The notes beneath the pieces were generated by a model. That model worked only from the letters and a program-made list of their open reading frames with translations, was not told where the DNA came from and did not search any database. This document shows positions 14,754 to 20,519 of a stretch of 22,108 nt of DNA, one piece after another. The position numbers and the translations under genes are program-made. The first letter of the stretch is position 1. Each line of letters starts with the position of its first letter. Source of the DNA: JBDREW01 sp043819385 (GTDB lineage: Bacteria > Patescibacteriota > Minisyncoccia > Minisyncoccales > GWA2-38-27); NCBI GenBank assembly GCA_043819385.1, contig JBDREW010000017.1:1-22108 (forward strand), given 5' to 3'.

Positions 14754-15881
14754 TCACTTTTTATATTGTTTAGAAATATTAAGAAGTATAGCCACTCCAA
14801 CTAATTCAACTGCTATATGAGAACCACCATATCCTATAAAAGGCAAAGGGATACCAGTAAGGGGTAATAATTTAACCATAGCCCCTATATTAATAAATGC
14901 TTGGATACAAATCCAAACACCAATACCAATACTAAAAAGTTGGGAAAATTTATCTTTACTATTTTTAGCTATTCTAAAAGTTCTCCACAAAAAAAGTAAA
15001 AAAAGAGATATTAAAACTAAAGACCCAAGAAATCCAGTTTCTTCTGCAAAAATAGCAAAAATTGAATCAGACATTGTTTGAGGTAAAAGTCCTCCAAATT
15101 TTTGACTTGACATTCCGATTCCTAATCCAACAATTCCACCTGAACCTATTGTAATAAGTGCCTGTTTAATATGATATCCCGCTCCCATTGGATCGTCTAC
15201 TAATCCTAACATTACAAAAATTCTTTCTAGTCTGTATGAAACTAAAGAAACTAATCCAAAAAATCCTCCAACTCCGATTGAAATCAATAAAAATGTATGC
15301 CATAAGGGGGTATTTGAAACAAAATATAATATAGCTCCAATAGCAAGAATTAAAGCTAATGTACTTGCATCAGATTGAAGATATAATAAAAAAGAAATGA
15401 GACCTAAAATAAAAATAAAAGGCAAAAAAGTATTTTTCCATTTTTTCTTGTCTTTTGTCCTTGATCTTTTTGAAACTCTATTAGAAAGCCAAGTAGCAAT
15501 ATAAATAAGGAAACTTAATTTTAATAATTCAGACGGCTGGAATGTAAAAAAACTTAAATTCATCCAACGAGGGGCTCCGCCAGAAACAATTCCTAATCCA
15601 GGGATAAAAACTAAAATCATAAAAAGCAAATTAAGAAATAAAAAAATCCAAGAAAATTTCTTAAAAAACTTTAAAGGTAGTTTGTAAGCAAAAAGCCCAA
15701 ATAAAAGTCCTAACCCTACTCCATAAATCATTTGATGGTTAAAATAATAATTTGAAGAACCAAATTTTTCGTATGAAAAAACAGCTGAAACACTTGATAA
15801 AACTAAAATTCCTATAATCAGCAAAATACCGACTATAATCATAAGTGAATAATCAAAATGATGTGCTTTTGTTAAATTCAT
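14754..15881 (-). CDS. ftsW: FtsW/RodA/SpoVE-family protein (septal glycan polymerase)
   Basis: SEDS-family membrane protein that polymerises lipid II with a partner class B PBP at the septum. 375 residues with about ten membrane spans. It starts MNLTKAHHFDYSLMIIVG. Family motifs: PRWMNLSFFTFQPSELLKL (about 104-122), ALITIGSGGIVGLGIGMSSQKFG, PQTMSDSIFAIFAEETG and PLTGIPLPFIGYGGSH. The ATG follows the murD stop with no base between (TAAATG), so translation is coupled. FtsW rather than RodA is preferred from its place between murD and murG; no class B PBP gene is present here. Confidence 0.9.
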   Translation of the reverse strand: MNLTKAHHFDYSLMIIVGILLIIGILVLSSVSAVFSYEKFGSSNYYFNHQMIYGVGLGLLFGLFAYKLPLKFFKKFSWIFLFLNLLFMILVFIPGLGIVSGGAPRWMNLSFFTFQPSELLKLSFLIYIATWLSNRVSKRSRTKDKKKWKNTFLPFIFILGLISFLLYLQSDASTLALILAIGAILYFVSNTPLWHTFLLISIGVGGFFGLVSLVSYRLERIFVMLGLVDDPMGAGYHIKQALITIGSGGIVGLGIGMSSQKFGGLLPQTMSDSIFAIFAEETGFLGSLVLISLFLLFLWRTFRIAKNSKDKFSQLFSIGIGVWICIQAFINIGAMVKLLPLTGIPLPFIGYGGSHIAVELVGVAILLNISKQYKK

Positions 15882-17240
15882 TTACAATTGATTTACATAT
15901 TTAATAAATTCTTTCCCTCTATGAAACTCATTTTTAAATAAATTAAAACTAGCTGATCCAGGAGAAAGCAAAACAATATCCCCTTTTTCAGACAATTGAT
16001 CAGCTTTCTTAACTGCTTGCTCCATTGATTCTACTAAAAAAGTTTTTACATTAAATTTATTTTTAATTTTTTCAGAAGCAGTACCAGGTAATAAAACAAG
16101 AAAATCAGGTTTTTCTTTTAAAACATTAAAATTTAATTTTTTATCCTGACCTCCTGCGATAAGAACTATTTTTGATTCAAAAAATCTTTCTCTCATTGTT
16201 CTTAATGCTTGTTCAACTGCATCTGGCATTGTAGCAGTAGTGTCATTAAAATATTTAACTCCCCTATTCTCTTTAATAAATTCTTGACGATTAGCAATTC
16301 CTCTAAATTTTTTAATATTTTTTTCAATTTCATTATTAGAGACCTTTAAAATTTTAGCACAAGAAATAGCTGATAAAATATTTGATAAATTATGTTCTCC
16401 ATATAATTTAATATCTCTAACATTCAAAATTGGTTTTTTTTCATTATTAAAAAATATTTTTTGATTATTTAAATAACATCCTAATATTTGTAAAGGCCTA
16501 TCCTCTGCATGTTTTATTGAATAAAAATATACTTTAGAATTAGCTAATTTAGAAAGCTCTCTTGTTTTAAGATTGTCATAATTTAAAATTAAAATATCAT
16601 TTTTATTTTGATATTTAAAAATATTCTTTTTTGCTTCAATATATTTGTTTATATTTTTATATCTATTTAAATGATCTTTAAGTATATTACTAAAAATAGC
16701 TATCTGAGGACTTATTTCTAAATCCTCCAATTCAAAACTTGATAATTCCAAAACTACTTTATCCCCTTTTTTAACTTTTGAAAGCATTTCTAAAGGAGAA
16801 ATACCAATATTACCAGCTAAAAACGTATTTTTATACTTACTTTTCAATAATTTATAAATAAGAGTAGAAATAGTTGATTTTCCTTTTGTGCCAGTAATTC
16901 CGATAATATATGCTCCTGACAATTTAAAAAACAAATTAATATCTGTTTCAATTGTTATATTCTTCTTTTTAGCAATTTTTAGATATACGGAATCTTGAGG
17001 AACATCAGGATTTTTAATAATTAAATCAGCATTTTCAAAATCTTCTTTTCTATGTTTGCCTAAAATATATTTGATAGGCAAGCCCTTTAATTTATCAATT
17101 GATTCTTTTAATTGTTTTTTTGTTTTTAAATCTGTAACTAAAACCTCTGCTTTTTGTTTGCAGAAAAATTTTGCAGTACCTACTCCCCCATTATTCAAGC
17201 CCAATCCCATTATAACTATTTTTTTATTTGAAAAATCCAT
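15882..17240 (-). CDS. murD: MurD, UDP-MurNAc-L-Ala:D-glutamate ligase
   Basis: Cytoplasmic Mur ligase adding D-Glu to UDP-MurNAc-L-Ala. 452 residues, normal length. N-terminal Rossmann-like domain (IVIMGLGLNNGGVGTAKFF); ATP site GITGTKGKST (114-123); GNIGISPLE; ELSSFEL (165-171); DHLNRY (189-194, DHLDRH in most); C-terminal domain from about 305 with NDTTATMPDAV and LIAGGQDKKLNF, then SPGSASFNLFKNEFHRG. ELSSFQL-like and SP..ASFD-like motifs favour MurD over MurC/E. The start lies 10 nt after the 3' end of the tRNA-like element, which thus forms the leader of this mRNA or is cut from it. ftsW abuts downstream. murI, which supplies D-Glu, is the gene upstream. Confidence 0.95.
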   Translation of the reverse strand: MDFSNKKIVIMGLGLNNGGVGTAKFFCKQKAEVLVTDLKTKKQLKESIDKLKGLPIKYILGKHRKEDFENADLIIKNPDVPQDSVYLKIAKKKNITIETDINLFFKLSGAYIIGITGTKGKSTISTLIYKLLKSKYKNTFLAGNIGISPLEMLSKVKKGDKVVLELSSFELEDLEISPQIAIFSNILKDHLNRYKNINKYIEAKKNIFKYQNKNDILILNYDNLKTRELSKLANSKVYFYSIKHAEDRPLQILGCYLNNQKIFFNNEKKPILNVRDIKLYGEHNLSNILSAISCAKILKVSNNEIEKNIKKFRGIANRQEFIKENRGVKYFNDTTATMPDAVEQALRTMRERFFESKIVLIAGGQDKKLNFNVLKEKPDFLVLLPGTASEKIKNKFNVKTFLVESMEQAVKKADQLSEKGDIVLLSPGSASFNLFKNEFHRGKEFIKYVNQL

Positions 17241-17250
17241 ACTGATTGCA

Positions 17251-17330
17251 TGGACTCGGCGGGATTTGCACCCGCTACCCTATGTGTTAATGATAGGATT
17301 TTAGCTCCATAAAACTACGAGCCCAAGTCC
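17251..17330 (-). ncRNA. 80-nt tRNA-like cloverleaf just upstream of murD
   Basis: Seen on the minus strand: 7-bp acceptor stem GGACTTG / CGAGTCC (one G-U); D-like arm GCTC / GAGC with 11-nt loop; six unpaired nt; third arm CCTAT / ATAGG with 9-nt loop CATTAACAC; 3-nt link; perfect T-arm GCGGG-TGCAAAT-CCCGC directly joined to the acceptor strand; discriminator A; no encoded CCA. Departures from a standard tRNA: no U at 8, only one base between acceptor and D stems, no GG in the D-loop (TTTT instead), G in place of U55, a 9-nt third loop and the long linker. D-loop/T-loop contacts would be lost on both sides. The promoter at 17338-17366 puts the transcription start at its first base. It may be a degenerate tRNA, a dedicated non-translating tRNA, or a tRNA-mimicking murD leader. 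I assign no amino acid. Confidence 0.5.
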
Positions 17331-17337
17331 AATTATC

Positions 17338-17366
17338 ATTATAGCATCTATGTTGCATAAAACAAA
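17338..17366 (-). promoter_or_regulatory. Extended -10 promoter for the tRNA-like RNA / murD
   Basis: Minus strand TGCTATAAT: perfect TATAAT (17343-17338) with the TGn extension. The -35 region (TTTGTT, 17 bp upstream) is weak and lies inside the T-run of the preceding terminator. A start 7-8 nt downstream falls at 17331-17330, the 5' base of the tRNA-like element. Confidence 0.65.
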
Positions 17367-17390
17367 AAAAGTTACCTAAAAAGATAACTT
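17364..17390 (-). terminator. Intrinsic terminator of the small RNA between murI and the tRNA-like element
   Basis: Minus strand AAGTTATC (17390-17383), loop TTTTTA, GGTAACTT (17376-17369), 8 bp with one G-U, followed by a T-run ending at 17364. A-rich sequence before the stem can extend pairing into the T-run. Confidence 0.75.
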
Positions 17391-17441
17391 CTTTTGCACA
17401 CATAGAGTAGAACCCGTAGTTTTATGGATTCTCCTACCTTT
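17364..17441 (-). ncRNA. Putative ~78-nt small RNA complementary to the tRNA-like element
   Basis: Defined by a consensus promoter (17448-17475) and terminator (17364-17390); no ORF or start codon of note fits inside. The RNA can fold GTAG-(GAG)-AATCC (17437-17426) with GGGTTCTAC (17415-17407), leaving loop ATAAAACTAC (17425-17416), the exact complement of ten of the eleven D-loop bases of the tRNA-like RNA; complementarity extends to 13 nt. A second segment CTACTCTATGTGT (17410-17398) is complementary, with one G-U, to ACACATAGGGTAG in the third arm and linker of that RNA. Alternatives: a murI-distal attenuator or leader for the downstream RNA and murD if the terminator is read through. Confidence 0.55.
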
Positions 17442-17447
17442 AATATA

Positions 17448-17475
17448 ATTATATCAAACCCAATGCCCTTGTCAA
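17448..17475 (-). promoter_or_regulatory. Consensus promoter of the small RNA
   Basis: Minus strand TTGACA (17475-17470, 6/6), 16-bp spacer, TATAAT (17453-17448, 6/6), with TGA before the -10 giving an extended -10. It begins 1 bp after the murI stop. It is the best promoter in the window; a start near 17441 is expected. Confidence 0.8.
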
Positions 17476-17476
17476 G

Positions 17477-18265
17477 CTAAAATGGGTCATTTATTTTGAT
17501 TTTTAATTTCTTATTAAAACAAAGATGACTTATTTTTTCAAAATTATATGGTTCATCACTAAAAAAGAACTGATGATTTTTTCCTTTTTTAATTTTAGCA
17601 ATAATTTGAGGATTATTTTCTAAAAATAATTTAATTTCTTTAGCAACTGATTTAGCAGGATTAATAATATTAATATCACCTACCACTTCTTTAATTGCTT
17701 TTTCAAGCAATGGATAATGAGTACAAGCTAAAACTAATGTATCAATACCTTTATTTTTTAATGGTTCTAAATATTCTTTAATTATTTCTTTTGTTATTTT
17801 ATTATCTACCCATCCCTCTTCTGCTAATGAAACAAACAAAGGGCAAGATTTTGAATAAATTTCTAAATTAGAATCTAATTCTAAAAGCTTCTTTTCAAAT
17901 GCCTTACTTTTTATTGTTCCAGGTGTTCCTATTATCCCTATTTTCTTATTCTGTGTAATATCAACAACATCTTGAGAAGCAGAAGTTATCATTTCAAAAA
18001 TAGGCACTTTTTTAAACTTTTTCTTTAATGAATTAGATGCCCAAGCACTTGAAGTATGACAAGCAATTACAATTATTTTTGCATCTTTATTCAAAAGCCA
18101 ACTAGTTATTTTCTCAGAATATCTTTTAACAAAATTAGCCCCCTTGGTTCCATAAGGAAGTCGTGCTGTATCTCCAAAATAAATAATCTGGTATTCAGGA
18201 AGTTGTTTGAAAATTTCTTTAACAACTGTTAATCCCCCTACCCCAGAATCAAAAACTCCAATCAT
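17477..18265 (-). CDS. murI: Glutamate racemase
   Basis: Cofactor-independent racemase producing D-Glu for MurD. 262 residues, normal length. N-terminal GVFDSGVGGLTV (3-14) with Asp6 and Ser7; YFGDTARLPYGTK; first catalytic Cys69 in IACHTSSA, where most family members have ACNTASA; second catalytic Cys181 in LACTHYPLL with the adjoining His183. The Asn-to-His change after Cys69 is next to the active site and worth noting, but both cysteines are present. The ATG has no Shine-Dalgarno sequence; the upstream spacer (18266-18338) is low-complexity TAATACTT-like sequence including AGTATACT palindromes. It stands alone between the mraY terminator and the small-RNA promoter. Confidence 0.95.
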   Translation of the reverse strand: MIGVFDSGVGGLTVVKEIFKQLPEYQIIYFGDTARLPYGTKGANFVKRYSEKITSWLLNKDAKIIVIACHTSSAWASNSLKKKFKKVPIFEMITSASQDVVDITQNKKIGIIGTPGTIKSKAFEKKLLELDSNLEIYSKSCPLFVSLAEEGWVDNKITKEIIKEYLEPLKNKGIDTLVLACTHYPLLEKAIKEVVGDINIINPAKSVAKEIKLFLENNPQIIAKIKKGKNHQFFFSDEPYNFEKISHLCFNKKLKIKINDPF

Positions 18266-18338
18266 ATATTTAATATTAAGTATTAGGTATAAAGTATTAT
18301 CTATTTAGTATAGTATACTAAAAATTTCTTATTTAATC

Positions 18339-18367
18339 AAAAAAAACAACCTTATTTTAATAAAGTT
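18339..18367 (-). terminator. Intrinsic terminator of the aspS-dac-mraY unit
   Basis: Minus strand AACTTTAT (18367-18360), loop TAAA, ATAAGGTT (18355-18348), 8 bp with one G-U, then G and T8 (18346-18339). It lies 12 bp after the mraY stop. Confidence 0.75.
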
Positions 18368-18378
18368 ATTTTAAAGTT

Positions 18379-19485
18379 TTATCCTAAAAATCGGATAGCT
18401 AAACCAATCACCGCTGAGAGAACCCCAATTAACCAAAAACGCATTGTTATTTTATAATGAGGCCATCCTTTTGCTTCAAAATGATGATGAATAGGTGAAG
18501 CAAGAAAAATCTTTTTTTTAAAAAATCTTTTAGATAAAAGTTGTAAAATTACAGAACCAGATTCAACAACTAATAAAAATCCAATTATTGGTAGAACCAA
18601 TACAGAATCAGTTAAGAATGCCACAACAGTTAAAGCAGCGCAAAGTCCCATTATACCTGTTTCTCCCATATAAAAACGAGCTGGAGGTATATTAAACCAC
18701 AAAAATGCCAGAATTGCGCCTGTTACAACAATACAAAATCCAGCTAAATCAATTTGACCATTAAATAAAGCAATACCTGAAAAAGACGCAAAAATAATAG
18801 CAAAAACTCCACCAGCCAACCCGTCTAATCCGTCAATAACTCCCCCACTATAAGTTGCCATCATAACTAATACAAAAAGAGGAATATACCAAATACCAAG
18901 AATAAAATCCCCATTACCGGGAATATGAATAGCACTATTGCTTAATTTATAATAAAACCATAATCCGCCAATTAACCCTATTGAAGCAACTAATATTAAT
19001 CTATATTTTAATCGTAAACCACCAGCGATATATTGTTCTTTATTTTTTAAAAATCTTGTAAAAAAGAATTTTGAAAATTTATTACCAACAACAACTTGCA
19101 AAACATCATCTACTAATCCAACTAATGAAGCTGAAACTAATGCGAAAACAGGTAACCATGTTTGCGACCTGCTTAAAAAATTCAATCTTTTTAAAAATTG
19201 AATATCTGTAATTTCAGAAACTAAAAAGAAAACAAAAGCTAATATTAAAACACTTACCCAAATAAGCAAACCTCCAAATCTTGGCACATTTACTTCTTTT
19301 TCGCTATGAAACTTTGTAAAAACTGGCAAATCTTTTCCATCTATTGATTTAGTTCTTACTTCTTTTCGCCAAAGTTTATGTTTGTACAAAAAATGATTAA
19401 GAAAAGGAGTAGCTAAAAAAGCCAGAAAAAATCCAGCTGAACCAAGAATAAAAATACTAATTACATTTATGCTTAATTCTGACAT
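18379..19485 (-). CDS. mraY: MraY, phospho-MurNAc-pentapeptide translocase (divergent active site)
   Basis: Ten-span membrane enzyme that joins phospho-MurNAc-pentapeptide to undecaprenyl phosphate, giving lipid I. 368 residues. VPRFGGLLIW (67-76) replaces TPTMGGLLI; LVGLVDDV carries the Asp pair 126-127; GGVIDGLDGLAGG (214-226) keeps D218/D221 but lacks the Asn of the usual NLTDGLDG; WFNIPPARFYMGETG (263-277) has Glu275 where MraY normally has the catalytic Asp of FMGD.GS; HHHFEAKGWPHYKI (333-346) is canonical. HHHFE marks it as MraY rather than WecA/TagO. Two departures at metal/substrate positions are conservative and suggest an active lineage variant. The start lies 8 bp after the dac stop; last gene of the aspS unit. 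Confidence 0.9.
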   Translation of the reverse strand: MSELSINVISIFILGSAGFFLAFLATPFLNHFLYKHKLWRKEVRTKSIDGKDLPVFTKFHSEKEVNVPRFGGLLIWVSVLILAFVFFLVSEITDIQFLKRLNFLSRSQTWLPVFALVSASLVGLVDDVLQVVVGNKFSKFFFTRFLKNKEQYIAGGLRLKYRLILVASIGLIGGLWFYYKLSNSAIHIPGNGDFILGIWYIPLFVLVMMATYSGGVIDGLDGLAGGVFAIIFASFSGIALFNGQIDLAGFCIVVTGAILAFLWFNIPPARFYMGETGIMGLCAALTVVAFLTDSVLVLPIIGFLLVVESGSVILQLLSKRFFKKKIFLASPIHHHFEAKGWPHYKITMRFWLIGVLSAVIGLAIRFLG

Positions 19486-19493
19486 AATTTAAT

Positions 19494-20513
19494 TTATTCT
19501 GTGATTTTAATTAATTTTTTCATTTCAGAAAATCTATCATAAGCGCCTAAAATAACATTAATAATACGGCTACCATCTCCATTATCTAATACTATAAGCA
19601 AACATCCTTGCGATACTGGATTCCAACCAGTTTTTCCTCCAATTATTTCTGGAATTTCTTTTAAAAGATTGTTTGTATTCTTAGTAATAAAATGATGAAG
19701 AGACCCATCAACATTTAAAATTTCAGCAGAGGTTTTTGCTGTAATTTCAAAAATTCTTGGATAATTTTTTAATATATAAATAGATAATTTAACTAAATCT
19801 TCTGTACTGGAATAATTTCTTGGAGCTCCAGTTATTATTGGTTCAAGACCTGTTGAATTAAAAAATTTAGTATTTTTTAAACCAATATCTTGAGCATAAA
19901 TATTCATTAAATCAACAAAGGCACTTTGGCTGATTGGTTCTGTTAAAGCATAAGCAGCATCATTACTTGACTGAATAAGCATTATCTTTAAAAGATTTTC
20001 AACTGAAAGATACTCACCTTCTTTTAATTTCCCAGATACCCCCTCTTGGTCTATTGCTGTTTTACTAATTCTTATTACTTGAGAAAAATTATAGCTTTCT
20101 TTTAAATCAAAAATTACCAAAGCTGTCATTAACTTTGATAAAGAAGCTATTGGTAAAGGGCTTTTAGAATTTTTTTCAAATAAAATTGTTTCTGTTCCAT
20201 CTTGATTAATTTCAACTGAAATAGCTGATTTTGCTCTTATTTCTAAATCTTCAATTTCTGGAATTTCATTATTAACAAAATCTTCATCTTCACTTATATC
20301 TTCATCAAAATTTAATTTTGATTCTTTTTCTGATTTAACAATATTCATTTGAGCAGTGAGTAATTCAGAACCTTCAGATATTTCCGCTTTTTCAGAATTA
20401 TTTAGTATAATATTTATTCCAAGGCCAAAAACAAAAGCTATAAAAAATGAAATAAAGAAAAACTTTAATCTACTATTTTCTTCGTTTTTTAATGTTTTGT
20501 ATTTATTATCCAT
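19494..20513 (-). CDS. dacA: D-alanyl-D-alanine carboxypeptidase (PBP5/DacA-like)
   Basis: Penicillin-binding serine peptidase that removes the terminal D-Ala of stem peptides. 339 residues. One membrane anchor near the N-terminus (about 17-38) and an acidic linker (40-95, Glu/Asp-rich) precede the S11 catalytic domain: SLSK at 124-127 (nucleophile Ser124), SSN at 182-184 and KTG at 294-296. All three motifs are intact. The protein ends shortly after the catalytic domain, without the C-terminal beta domain and amphipathic helix of E. coli PBP5, so attachment must be N-terminal. It begins 6 bp after the aspS stop and is followed by mraY. Confidence 0.9.
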   Translation of the reverse strand: MDNKYKTLKNEENSRLKFFFISFFIAFVFGLGINIILNNSEKAEISEGSELLTAQMNIVKSEKESKLNFDEDISEDEDFVNNEIPEIEDLEIRAKSAISVEINQDGTETILFEKNSKSPLPIASLSKLMTALVIFDLKESYNFSQVIRISKTAIDQEGVSGKLKEGEYLSVENLLKIMLIQSSNDAAYALTEPISQSAFVDLMNIYAQDIGLKNTKFFNSTGLEPIITGAPRNYSSTEDLVKLSIYILKNYPRIFEITAKTSAEILNVDGSLHHFITKNTNNLLKEIPEIIGGKTGWNPVSQGCLLIVLDNGDGSRIINVILGAYDRFSEMKKLIKITE

Positions 20514-20519
20514 TGTTTC

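Noticed and set aside
17056..17304. Plus-strand open frame of 82 codons covering the murD start and the tRNA-like element
   Set aside because: It runs antisense through conserved murD codons and the structured RNA, has no ribosome site and no recognisable product.
17251..17330. Calling the cloverleaf a normal tRNA with a specific anticodon (a UAA or UUA triplet can be read near the third loop)
   Set aside because: The third loop has 9 nt, U8/G18G19/U55 are missing, and different folds give different anticodons, so an amino-acid assignment would be invented.
17251..17441. tmRNA, permuted tmRNA or T-box leader
   Set aside because: Both acceptor strands lie within one 80-nt RNA with no room for a tag reading frame, and no T-box consensus is visible.
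18268..18338. Promoter for murI in the TATACT-rich spacer
   Set aside because: Several TATACT/TAATAT matches occur, but none has a credible -35, and the sequence is a simple repeat in which such matches are expected.
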